This document shows positions 43,484-55,009 of a stretch of DNA of 64,000 nt, one piece after another. Under the pieces are notes generated by a model, which was given only the letters and a program-made list of their open reading frames with translations, was not told the origin of the DNA and did no database searches. Every line of letters starts with the position of its first letter. The first letter of the stretch is position 1. The translations under genes were made by a program, and so were the position numbers. The stretch lies in the NCBI RefSeq assembly GCF_002443255.2, contig NW_019211457.1:1714727-1778726 (forward strand), read 5' to 3'. Origin of the DNA: Varroa destructor. Taxonomy: Eukaryota; Arthropoda; Arachnida; Mesostigmata; Varroidae.

Positions 43484-46055
43484 TTGTTATTGCTAGAACT
43501 ACCGATGATAAACCAGTAGCCTGTAACTAGAATAGAATGGTTTGTCCGATTCAGACCATACGTAGGCTCGTCACGCTGACTCCCCCTTTGGCCGCGTTAG
43601 TGACAACGAGCCGGACTTGGCTACGAAATGGGATATGTAATGTCCTACTATAAAAAGAAGACAAGGCAAGAATAGATAAGAAAATAGGGGCCCAAAAAGA
43701 TACGTTCTCTTCGCAGCTCGCCCCACGAGCGCAGGTGGTTTTAAAAAATCGTATGTATATCGTGCCATGTATAGGTACAAATATCGACATTGAATTGTCG
43801 TGTTGGTGCATTGTATTCGTGCTAAAGACTTCCACTTTGGGCAGGTGAGCGGCATAGGGCTGCCGCTATAGGATACTGTATAGGGTAGTCACTTTGAGTA
43901 GATTGCTGGAAGTTGAACGGTTGCTTTTACCGACAGAAGCCGGCTTATGTTTGAGAATAGACAAGTTGTGGAGAACTTGTTAGACTTAAAGCCATCACTT
44001 AGCGCAGTGGCCGCTACATATCCATCTGCAATAAAAGGCAGCTATAGGATGAATTATGTGATATCGTTTGTATTTGAAGGTGACAGCGAAGTGTGCTGCC
44101 CTGGAGTACAGCAAAGGGGTTGGAAAAACCATTGAGACAAAGTTACATTATCCGGTTTAATGCCAAGTTAGAAGCCTGTTCAGGATACTGCGTTCGTAAC
44201 TATTCGTAGAGTTTAACAGAATGTCGCAAACAAGTAACATAAGGCATCCGTTGAGCATGATGGCCGTAACTTGATGGACTATTATATCATAGAGCCGTGG
44301 AGCCTTTTTTGTATTGTACAATAAAAATAATCGCATTATACATTGGACAGCCGGGGAACATCTAACGTATCTAAGAGTGGATCACTCGTACTAATCAACG
44401 ACTCGAAAAACCTTCTAAAAGTAACGTAAAAAAATCCAGTAATCCAGCAATCGATAGTTCGGTAATTTTTCATAGATCAGGTCAAAGAATCGCAGCAACT
44501 TCTTCAAGAGAGCAGATTTCAAATATTTACACATAAAATCGTTTTAGTTTTACCGTTCATTTATTGATATCAAGTTTGTGGGCTTGAAGCTCGGTAAAGA
44601 AATTACGACTCAGTACTTCATGTTACTTGACTGTAGTAGCCTTTGTTTGTTGCGTTTTTTTTTTCCCTACAAGCGTTAAAACAAGACATGTCTTGGGCGG
44701 AAATTTTTCACTGTATTTTGTTTCTTTCGGTCAGCCCCCCGGGAGTTCTTTTTTTCGCCCTTCCTACTATAACTTTCTATAGGGATTTAAGTGGTTTAGC
44801 GTAGTTGAAAAATAGTCAACTAATTTTCTTGCGGCCAGGTGATTTTTCAGAGTCGTTCGCTGCACCCCCAGTGCAGAGCACTTAATAGTTCATCTGGCAT
44901 CACAATGTTCACTTACACATTCGAACCCATTAAATTTAGGCGATCCTTGACTATCTAAGTAGAATCGTTTGTCATTTTGCTTTACTTCTGTTAACTTATA
45001 ATAAGAAGGATGCGGGGGCCTACTACTGTTCCATTTTTTTTGCCCTCGAGTCCACTTGAACGCAATGCAAAAGGCTAATTTATTTAAAAAAAAAAAACAA
45101 TAAAAACACAATGCCATTAGTGGAGCCCTGTTTGGCTATGTGATGATGGACTAGGTACCAAATAAAATAATGATATACAACATGAGTACTTGCCACCTCA
45201 CATGGTTGAATTAAAAAGCTTTATTGGCTTTCCTATTATTATGTCAAATTCTATAAGTTACTGAGTTTACCTAGATTTTGAATAAGGATATTAAGTACTT
45301 GAGTACAAATACTCTTTGTAATTTTTGTGAGAAGAAAAAAAAATGAAATTGAGTGACGCTAAGAGGGATGATTTAAAGCAAACGTGTTTTTATGTAAACG
45401 GAAGTCCAAAATGGAAAATATAGACTTGAAAAATATTAACTTAAATATAGTAAGCGGAAATATTTATGCTCGTCTTGCACTGAAGTTACAGATATGGAAG
45501 GCACCTTTACCTACGTCCAGAGTTCCTGATTGTGGAATTTTATTTGTTTATTGAATGTAATTCCCCAGTCTTTACAGGCAATTGCTTTTTACATAAACCG
45601 TATACAGTGCTGTGATTCGGATCACTTTTTACGACAGCGTATAATACCTCCTCTGCATTTTCTGCTTACCGAAGGAAACGCAACCAGTTGCTTTTTGCTG
45701 GATTCCCAATACGCCCTTACGATTCCTAATTTCCGTACTATTATAAGGTTATTGGCGTAATTTTTCTGAGTACTTTGCAACTGAAGACGCACGCCAAGCG
45801 TCTATTCGAAGAATATATATGTGCACCATATATGTAGCTTGCAGATAAGCCGATCATGCCTTTTGCTCATGCAGCTGTTCTCGAACGTGGCCAGTGTCGC
45901 ACTACACCAGCCGCAATTCTCCGACGAGGCCCTGAATGACCGATCTGGTCTGAACAGCAGAAACATCATCGTCGCCACCGGATACCGATGACAACGAAAG
46001 AAAATAGCCGTTTGGCATTTATTCATATGTTTCGCTACTTGATAGTGACAATCTG

Positions 46056-46072
46056 CGGCGGCGGCGGCGGCG
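46056..46072. repeat. CGG repeat, 17 bases
   Basis: CGG units followed by CGACGACC. Confidence 0.85.
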
Positions 46073-48178
46073 ACGACCAACTACGGTGACAAAAATGATG
46101 ACAGTGACGAAACGTCACTCCGTCACCACTGGATTGATTCTCGCCGTTGCTATATCCGCTATCTGTCCGAAAAGACAGTTATGGTGTGAATGCTGACAGC
46201 GGAACAGAGCGACTCAGGGGCTCGGGCAGGACTGCCAGGACTTTCTGCCAGAGGGTCGACGGTCTCCTCGCGTCGTCCATCGGTCCGTGTACCCCTTGTC
46301 GACCGTAGCGGGCAGAGGTCGAAACAGTAAGCGAATAACAGTAAACGACTACCTTATACACTTTCCTCTATGCGCTACGTATCGCTTATGGCACATGCGT
46401 CAACTTATATACATAGTTCACTATTGCTTGTCAAGGGATGGCGGGACGGCTGAAGAAGCAGTGGCTCGTGCCTGAGTTGGCTGATTGTTTACAGTCTCTC
46501 GTGTCTATATTTCTTTTATGTTTGGTTGTTTTGGTTGTTCATAGAAATGAACGGTATTGTTTGTACCGATTGAACGATATTGAGCTACTAACAAGGCTAG
46601 TTGGTTCATTCGCTCAGAATGAAGCTCATTCGCTGGAGACTCCCGCTAAGGTTTAGTCGGCGGAGGATCAGAAGATAAAACATATGGCGTGTGCAGTGCG
46701 TCCTGGCTTCAGCATGAGTCTTTTTCCCTAAATGATATGAACCGCTACTACACGTTGGTTTTGTGATTTTAGGCTGTAGAGAGACAATCAGCCAGACCAT
46801 AACGAGTGGCGTAGACGACACACAAGACTGGGCACGCCGATCGCCTGCCGGGCTACGGTCCGGGTCGAATCGAGAGCCATGAACAAAAGTCGCGTACAAC
46901 GCAACGAGAATAACGGCAGCAGAGATAGTGGTGCCTGGATGTCCATTTGTCCGGCATCGATACTCATGCAGTTCTCAAATAGCCAAGAAATACAGATATA
47001 TGGGTATTTATATGTCAAGGAACATCGACTATTGTACATTCATAAATATACTCGCCCATCTGATAGCGTATCTAAACTTAATCTACAAACAAGTTGCACA
47101 ATTTCGCTCCTATATGGATCAAGACGTTGCAGTTTTTTTTGTTGAGGTACAGTTTCCTTATTTCCTCTTCAATTCTTTGGCATTGTGATCGAATAGACCA
47201 AGAAATGAGTTCTCAGCACGAGTATACTGGCTATACACAGCTAGCATAGCTCTGTGCGAGTACATGTGGCTCTGTTCGAGAGACTAGATCGTACCGACTT
47301 CTTTTACGATGTATCTATATGAGAAGTATAAGTAAATATATCAATATGTCTCTGCTTCTTTACGGTTACATGGTGATGCACTGGCTACCACTAGAAAGTC
47401 TAGCCTAAAATTTTCGTTCGTTACGACCACCACGGAACGTCTACCTGACATAGCCCACACTCGCGTTTACGTCGTAGAAAAGACATCATATCCGGACGTC
47501 CGACAAAGCGAACGTTGATGACCGGGATCGCCGGGAATGCTCGTCTCGATGCGACCGCGGTGACGAAGTTCTTCCGTGCGACCTAACAGGATTGTTTGTC
47601 ACTAAGCTCATTCAACTGGCTCGGATCGCTGCTCACTGGCGGTACTAATGATGATAGTGATGATTATTTCATAGATGATTCCGTTGCTACTTGGCTTTTT
47701 TCAACAGCTTCAATGTTGTATTCTGTTGACGCTAGGACGTGGACTATCCGGATCCATTCGAATGTGTCCGAGCTATCGACTACCCATTGTCTGACCCCCC
47801 CCCCTCCCGCTCCCCCTCTGACACCCGTCGGTTTAGCGTTTTGGTTTTCTTACAGTTGGTTCAAAACGGTCGGGCGGGAGAGCGGCTGTGGCTGGCGGAT
47901 TGTAATAGAAAAAGCCGTAGCAGAAAGAAAGCAGACAGAAAGGGAACATCGTTCGATTTCCGTTTTGCTGAGTGAAAAGGGCGAGGAGCTAAAAAAGATA
48001 AATACAAAGAAGAAAGGGACAAAAATCGGTATCCAACGGAAGATCTTGTTAAATTATAATGTCGCTGCCGTACAATTTTACCTGGTGATTTCATTTATGT
48101 GTACATGATGGCTATTGTCATGAGGCAATTTTTAGAAGCTTGGTGAAGTACTATATGATTCCGGCGGGATTCCGTTGT

Positions 48179-48183
<5 letters not shown>

Positions 48184-48210
<27 letters not shown>
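48184..48210. repeat. Poly-A tract, 27 bases
   Basis: Longest A run in the window. The preceding 300 bases show no clear SINE head. Confidence 0.95.
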
Positions 48211-48213
<3 letters not shown>

Positions 48214-49476
48214 AAGTTCGCTTTCCGGTCGCGATTATGGATGTTGCTTTTAAAGTAACCTATTCATTCAATCACGGATAGGCAGGTTGATTTGTGCTCA
48301 ACGTCAACAGTCAGTAGCGCATTGGTCGGACGCAGTTGGCGCATTGGTTGTTACACCCGTAACAACTGTGTTACATATTAGTAATCCAGACTTCTATGAT
48401 ACGTAAATTGATCCAAGCAAGATACTTTAAAACTTCCTTTTTTAATTATTATACTGTTTTGTTGTATGGTTCCCTTGGCGAAAGGAAAACAACGATATTG
48501 TCCCATAGCATCAAAGATGACACCTCTTTTTTGGCACCAACATGTATTCAGGCATTGACGACCGGCCGTCGTTGTCGGCTTTTCAAGGCTGTTTGCGATT
48601 CCGTGCAGTGTAACTGTCAGATACCAGTAAATAAATACAACTACGTTTCTTTAGCCAGACAAAGTTTCATCTGTACTACCGAGTTGCTAAATCATCAAAA
48701 GCCTAAAAATTGACGAACCGTTACCGAACTCATTAAAACATCTACCACTACGAGTAGGTAGAAAAAAAGCAATATTTTCAGCTGCCGTCGCGGCCGTTCG
48801 GGCAAAAGAATTCAGGCCCTGGGGCATTTGTCGACTACAAACACTCATTTTTTTTACTGTCCTTACGCAGTGCTATCATCTAGATGTACAGTATAAACAC
48901 GACCACCAAACGTTGCAAACGACGCTTTGTTTTTTGCCGTCGGCCTGAGGTGGCACCCGCATAGTAATCTCCTTTGCCGTACAATTGTTTTTAATACAAA
49001 GCCCTTTCCGTTGATCAGTTTCGTTCCCTTCGTTACTCTCGCTACTTTCGTCTATTCTCTCGACTTCGACTACTTCGCGCTTTATTGAACTGGCCTGCCC
49101 TGAGCTGTCATCGCAGAGCTATCCGAATCATTTCGTACTTTCCGCTACTCTAACGAACTGTCTATTTCCGCAGGTGTTTAAGGTGTTTAACGGCACTTGG
49201 CGAAAGACGCTGCCTCCAGCCGCTCGTTGGATTAGCTAGCTACATAAATGAATGAAGACGCGCGCCACTTTATCTCGTCACTGTTGTGACCGTTGACGGA
49301 GTCAGGCCGAACGCGACACGGCGCAGTTCGGTCGGTCCATTGACGTTGCGACGCCGTACGAACCGCGGCAGATGTCTTCTTCGCTTCGTACTTCTCTGGG
49401 GGTTCCATTCAGTTCCCTTCAATCTTTTCACTGTTCATTTCGCTGGTGTCGTGGTTCTAGCAAATACGTCTGACAG

Positions 49477-49600
49477 AGACGCCAGCCTACGATTAACAGC
49501 TGTACCCAACCGGAGTCAAGCAAGCAACAAGAACGGCCACAGCGAAAATGGCGAAGATTATTATGAGAACGACAAAAGAAAAGCGAAGAGAAATGAATAA
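49477..49600 (+). CDS. Candidate terminal exon, 40 codons plus stop, polar
   Basis: A moderate acceptor (gttctagcaaatacgtctgacag) ends at 49476. After one base the frame reads DASLRLTAVPNRSQASNKNG and continues highly polar and charged (ENGEDYYENDKRKAKRNE) to TAA at 49598-49600. Codons are strikingly coding-like (purine-first, GAA/AAC/GAC/AAG rich). The same frame is open upstream to about 49256 without an ATG. The basic C-terminal KRKAKR could be a nuclear signal. Function unknown. Confidence 0.25.
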
Positions 49601-49738
49601 ATAACGCTGAATGAAGACTGGCAATAGGAGCTACCCTAGTAGAAATTTTACCATCATGAAAACGTACAGCGTTTCTGCCACTAAGAGAGACCTGGCCTGC
49701 AGAAGCAGTACGAAGCCGCGCGATTGAATTCGCGCGTG

Positions 49739-49741
<3 letters not shown>

Positions 49742-49769
<28 letters not shown>
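49742..49769. repeat. GT microsatellite, 28 bases
   Basis: Pure GT x14. Confidence 0.97.
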
Positions 49770-50179
49770 ATTACCGCACTTACCTGCAACATCATGAAAC
49801 AGTCGAACTACACGACGGTAGCGGCAGCACGAGAAGTGAACGGAGTCTAAGCACGAGACGGCATAGCGTGAAGCTTAAGTAGAATTTACGTCCTGGCAGC
49901 AGGGACGTCCTAGCTGGCGCGAGCCTGAGCCGTGGTCGAGGCCGAGACCACGGTGCCTGCTGTGGAAGAAGACAATCTTAACCGTCCCCAGAGGAGCTCA
50001 GGCGTGCAGAACCACGTGCCTCGCTCGAGACAACGAACAACGCCGACGCCCTATAACGACACCAGCAGCAGCTACTAGTTCGGATGCGGTTGAATCCCTG
50101 ATACATCCGCGCCGTCTGCAGAGCCATCCCCGGCGCTTAGACCCTCGTCTTGACGACTTCTGGCCGTCGGCCGTTCTGT

Positions 50180-50398
50180 TTATCTGTCAATATGCACGTT
50201 CATCCGTTCAACTATCGTTGGCTGGATTGAATTCGTACGTACGATTCGCATTACGTCCGATAGCATACAAATCGCTAACAACACCAATAACAATAATGAT
50301 AGCAGATGACAACAACAACAACAACAAAGAGCGGCAACAAAGCTAGCGAAAACTATATGAACAAGGAATAAAGCAACAGTAGCGAAGCAAAGCAGCAT
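50180..50398 (-). CDS. Candidate small membrane peptide, 72 codons
   Basis: Minus-strand ATG at 50398 to TAA at 50180. Two hydrophobic segments (FATVALFLVHIVFASFVAAL; HLLSLLLLVLLAICML) flank six Cys codons produced by a TGT (ACA) repeat, followed by a polar tail. The TTG/TGT-rich DNA would yield such residues by chance, and the start context is weak (C at -3). Confidence 0.12.
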   Translation of the reverse strand: MLLCFATVALFLVHIVFASFVAALCCCCCCHLLSLLLLVLLAICMLSDVMRIVRTNSIQPTIVERMNVHIDR

Positions 50399-50984
50399 GA
50401 GTAGGAGGATCTTACGAGGATCTGAGCTCCGGCTTGTGATTGTGGGCTAAACCGGCTGCAGCTGAACGGACCCTGGTTCACGGTCGTTCTACTGAAGGAG
50501 CGCGAAGGATTTCTGCGTTGTTTTGCTGATGGGCGAGCGGCAGGGGTTGTATCTGAAACCATTTAGTTGTTGGCTATTGCTGCTGGCGAAGGTGACGTTA
50601 GCCAATCATTTGTTCCACTGCTGTCGATGTAGCCGATCCTATAACTGCTCATCGAAAGACTCCGGGCACAGGGTAGGCGCTCTGGGTTTGCGGTGGGGAC
50701 GCCAAAAATCGGGTCTACTGCCACCCGCTCGCAGATGCCGGTGCCGTTGATATGGTGTTCCGTGAACGGCGGAAGGGAGGTGGACAAAAACAAGACTGAA
50801 GTGACGGCTCTACGCGTATCGTTCGAATGCAGTTTGCATTCTGGGACGATACATGCCCAGTGATGCGTCTAAGCGCAGCCGGTTTTAGCCGAAAAAGCTA
50901 AACGGTATTCATAAGTGGCCTTTTCGTCGATCGAAAGCGGTCATGTTCGCAAAAGACAAACAGTTTAGGACCAACCGTTTAGGC

Positions 50985-51062
50985 CGATAGCACAGAGTCG
51001 AACGCGGGACATAGGAGAAATAACTGAAGCTTGCGGCCGACAGGCGTGCTAACCAGAATGAC
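50985..51062 (-). mobile_element. tRNA-derived SINE-like head
   Basis: On the minus strand, an A-box region (TGGTTAGCACGCC, plus-strand 51043-51055) is followed about 52 bases later by a B box (GTTCGACTC, plus-strand 50995-51003). The stretch between carries the anticodon-arm-like GCCTGTCGGCCGCAAGC. These are the hallmarks of tRNA genes and tRNA-derived SINEs. Acceptor and T stems do not close, so it is not a functional tRNA. The element body would run toward lower coordinates (to about 50880), but I see no poly-A tail or target duplication. Confidence 0.42.
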
Positions 51063-53568
51063 GGAAAAATGAGGAAGACCGACAAAATGAGCTAAAGTAT
51101 GACGATGTCATGCACAAAAAGAAGGATGCAAGCCATCCATAGGTGCATATCCGGGTGTCCAGTGCGTCCCGTTTAACGACAAGGATATGGGTCATGGTAC
51201 AAAGAGAACCGAACTACCCTTATGCGGGTGAGACGGATTATATAGCAAACCGCCGTCGCAAATACAGTGAACGTACAGATCAGACAAGATATAACATTTA
51301 GCCAATCTAGTATATATGTACGTTACAAACTGTTATTTGCGTATCTGAATTTTCGAATTGAGGTGTCTCACAAAATTCAGGTTATCCTTGTATTATATTC
51401 AACTTATTGATTGTTCATCTTAATACTGGATACCCAGCTACTAAGATCTAGATCTGTAGCTTCGGCTTGAGTAAGTTATATATCTTTGTTTTATTATATG
51501 TATATATATATGACCATATAATGAAGTACTTTAAAAGCCTTTTTATGGTAAGCTATTTTTACGACTGCTTTAAGGAAACGCTAGCGCTTTCACAGATCTC
51601 ATTGTTTAGCGAAAGACGAAAAAAATACCTTGAACATAATTGTAATGTTTGTATCGATCTATCTATCGAGCTTTATCAGTCGCGCCAAGCGCCAAAAATG
51701 TCACTTACCCTCTCTCGTATTCCCGCTGTCGCGTATATACAGAGGCGTATCGGGATGTTCTGCCGTGCACTGTCAGATCACTGATATGCCACCTGATCCA
51801 ACGTACAAATAAAATTCACGATCGATTACGGGGGCTATGTCGGCGGTCGGCAGAAGCTAAGGGATGCTGGCACTTGTTCATCTAACCGGCCGAGCGCTTG
51901 TTCTTGTGTCCGCCTTGATTTAGGTGAAACAATCCCGCATCTATTGATAGTGAAGTTGTCTTGGCTTGTTCAATCCTAAACATTATACAGGCTGGCCTTG
52001 ATGTATCTTAGCACTGAGAAGGTCTTCTGGATACTTGGAAGGTTGGGCTTTTGGGCCTATAACTAATCTACTTCGAATCCTTTTTAAACAACCAAGAAGC
52101 TTGTAGGCTACCCTGTATTCAAAATACATTTTCTAGCTACTTTACATTCGCCTAATGACTAGGTCTTAGCTGCTGGAATAGGCAACAATAGGGAACCTTG
52201 TGGCGCCCATTTGATCGAAATAAGCTCCGCTTGAGGGATAGTAAACAATGTAAGAGCTACGGCTAATTTTCTGTTGAAAGCCTTACGACGTCCGAGTCTG
52301 ATACCAGTACGTGATGTAATCGATTTTTGCGGTAAAAACGGGAGCCTGGCAAAAAGTTGGAGAACGAGCAAGCTGATCTACGACTCTGGTGGCTTATCGA
52401 TAGCATTACCCTATGAGTAACTAAATATACAAGTGTAGTTATATGTAAGTTGAACTAAATGCCGGATGGATCAACAGATTAATCATCTACGAATTAATCT
52501 TGAGACTTTTTTTAGCAGGCACATATTGACTAAATTTACCAGCAACCAATAATTTTGGTAAAATTGAAATTAGTACAGAAAATGTCGTTAGGCTTAATGC
52601 TGCTACTGCATCTCCCAAGAAGAGCCGACTGTTCCCACATTGGACATGTCAACTCATATATGAACAATCAATGAATTGTTTCATCTATATGGGGGGCAAA
52701 TAGCAAATACAGGATGTAAAATTATACTAGCAAGATAATCTTGTGCGTCACTGAATCAGTGACAGGAATTATCTGTGGTGCAATGTCAGAATGCCGAAAG
52801 CTTCCACGTCCGCTTCGAGGCATTATTGTTTCACCGACTCAATAAAAGCCCCTCTTTCAGACAAAAGCGGTTTGCAAAAAACGCTTGAGTTTCCAGAATA
52901 ACTCGAAACAACACATGGGCGCTCTACTACGATCCGTTAACGCTGACGAATACTTTCACGTTTATTTACCCAGTTTCTGCTAAATACCACTTCTTCATCT
53001 CGAAATACGAGATTCTGCACTACTATCTAATCTTATCAATAGCCAAAATTAGATTACGAAATTCATCCCGACCAACAAACACTGGGACAGTGGGTAATGG
53101 AAAACAAAAAAAAAAAAAAAAAAAAAAAAATAGATTATCACGTGTACAATTCTCAATAAACCCTTTGTTGTTTTTATGATGTTATTGAGCTTGTGTTGAC
53201 AAATGGTTCTGTCAATCGCTGTGAAGTCTCAACTCAATACATATAAATAGTTTAATTGATGCCCAGCCAAGGAAAGTTGAATCACCCTATGCGTGTATCT
53301 TGGCTGTTGACAGTTCCCTAGCAGATCATCGTTATCACGAAGTTGGACAGCTGAGATTAAGGTGGTTTCAATAGCTTGCCTTTAATCCTGTAGTTGTTAC
53401 CAAAAGGATAAATATGAAGGTAGATAATAACAGAATCGAGCAACACGCTATGAAGACCGTGTGTTTGGCAAGACGTCGCGGCGTGGCCGACTGCTGACAC
53501 TGGCCAATATCATCAATCGACCCAAACTAAGCGGCATGTGTGTGGTTCAGCGCTCGGACAATGTTAGG
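51063..53568. other. No confident gene; AT-rich
   Basis: Short frames. The minus frame at 52159-52371 contains a PQGSLLLP segment discussed under findings. Poly-A at 53106-53130. Confidence 0.35.
53106..53130. repeat. Poly-A tract, 25 bases
   Basis: Uninterrupted A after AAAAC. Confidence 0.95.
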
Positions 53569-53728
53569 CTATAAAATAGAAAAGAGAATTTTACATAGCC
53601 AAAAACAAATGAAGATTGGCTACTCAGTAAGGAACTCTGACTGGTCCTGTTTTCTTTGTCTTTGGCTATGTAAAATCCTATTTTCTATTTTCAGAGCTCT
53701 TTACTAACCAGCCAATCTTCTCTAGCTA
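53569..53728. repeat. Composite inverted repeat in A-B-A'-B' order
   Basis: Segment A (53569-53610) contains TTTTACATAGCCAAA; its near-exact reverse complement A' is at 53652-53693. Segment B (about 53610-53640, containing GAAGATTGGCT) has its reverse complement B' at 53694-53728. A simple hairpin would be A-B-B'-A'. Here both pairs interleave, so a single strand could form either of two stems or a pseudoknot-like fold, but not both nested. A/A' agree at roughly 36 of 41 positions. Confidence 0.85.
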
Positions 53729-53820
53729 GCACTCTCAGAGAACTTAACAGAATCGTGCGACGTAAATTCGAACAGCACTCATTAAATATTCTAAGCTACC
53801 TTTTATTTTTTAAATTACTA

Positions 53821-53840
53821 AAACTTTATTAATAAAGTTT
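53821..53840. repeat. Perfect 20-base palindrome
   Basis: AAACTTTATTAATAAAGTTT reads the same on both strands. Lies about 90 bases after the composite repeat. Confidence 0.9.
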
Positions 53841-54264
53841 CCACAAGCGGCATAAGTTGCTGAGGGTTCTAACTTGCCTTTGTGCTTCGCATAAAGAAGT
53901 ACATAAAAACGATCTCTGTTCTGCATTGTTATTGTTTATACTACTAACTTCTGCGTAGACCCATTCTTATTGCGCCGTATTGCAGTATACCTCGGGATTT
54001 CTTGAGATTTTTCGACATGATGCTATACGTGCCTAATTTTTACTTAGAGTACATCTCAAGATGCTTCCTGCTTGCGGGAAAATGTTTACACGGTCCGAAA
54101 TCGTGTTGTTCCTTTATGGCCAGCAAGAGAGCTACTGATTACTTGGTTATTAAGTGTTTAGGTAGGTCGAAATGGTGTTTGTCAGGAGAGAATCGATGAT
54201 CGTCACCATTCTTTGATCACGCTTATCTGAAGCCTGCGCCTTACATCCGACTATTTATTTTATA

Positions 54265-54284
54265 TAACTTATATATATAAGTTA
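54265..54284. repeat. Perfect 20-base palindrome (TA-rich)
   Basis: TAACTTATATATATAAGTTA, self-complementary throughout. Confidence 0.9.
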
Positions 54285-54639
54285 GCAGTAATTGGACGTC
54301 GGAAAAAGTAGACAAGTGGCTCTGCTCTAACATCTATAGGTTCCGTCGGTGAACGATAACGGAGTTCATCCGTTGACGTTCGAGCCCTCCGTGCGTTTCT
54401 AAACTGTCTGAGAAATCTCTGGAAACAGGCGACGTAACTGAACGAGGCTTGTCCGCTCGCTCAACACAGTCAATTAAAACAACAGGAATTGAATGTTGCC
54501 ATTGTAGATCCCGCCGCGAACGACGCTATAAAGTGGGCTTGTCTTTATAGAGTTTGCGTCAGGTCTGAAGGCCATGTCGAGTTATCGAGGTGTTTAGGGA
54601 TAAGCAACTATGCACAGATACTAGCTAACGAAATGGCGT

Positions 54640-54676
54640 TCACGTTCCTCCGTGCTTCAAGCGAATAAACGACGAT

Positions 54677-54729
<53 letters not shown>

Positions 54730-55009
54730 CAGCACCAGGTGTCTGAACGATTCTAATCTGAAACGACGCAGCCATAACAGACCGATCGACGCAGACGTAG
54801 CCACATCTGTAATTAGCGATAATACATTGGCAATGTGGAAGCCGTAAGTCGCAGCGGGTCCATTGTTAGTGGGAAATCGATGCCTTTGAAAACATCTAGC
54901 CACATCCGAACACGAGTACGGAAAGGCCCTGGCTAACTGGAACAATGATGTCAACAACAGGACAGCGACATACAACAACGACAAATGGAAGGGCTGCCTC
55001 AAGTGTGGT
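54640..55009 (-). CDS. Candidate exon with hydrophobic segments and poly-Leu, 122 codons plus stop
   Basis: On the minus strand an acceptor (gttattgttgttattacag) precedes 55009. After one base the frame is open to TGA at 54640. It begins with a hydrophobic segment (LSLLYVAVLLLTSLFQLARA) and a Cys-containing polar part, then a second hydrophobic part (IANVLSLITDVATSASIGLL), and ends in about 20 Leu from the CAG/CTG repeat, then SSFIRLKHGG. It could be part of a multi-pass membrane protein, but there is no ATG, the Leu run is a pure-codon slippage repeat, and TTG/CTG-rich DNA gives Leu by chance. No receptor motif is visible. Confidence 0.2.
54677..54734. repeat. CAG/AGC microsatellite, about 58 bases
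   Basis: Nearly pure CAG units with one CAA and one TAG interruption; longest trinucleotide repeat in the window. Confidence 0.95.

Larger units (their letters stand above)
39294..49476. other. Gene-poor region with scattered microsatellites
   Basis: No frame here combines a good start, splice sites and coding-like composition. Noted: microsatellites listed separately, poly-A of 13 (39968-39980), a run of 10 C (47795-47804), and a frame at 43947-44135 with an acceptor-like cgacag just before it. Probably intron or intergenic DNA. Confidence 0.4.

Noticed and set aside
54330..54395. GTTCGAGCC preceded by TAGACAAGTGG, tRNA- or selenocysteine-tRNA-like
   Set aside because: Spacing of about 70 bases is too long and no acceptor stem forms.
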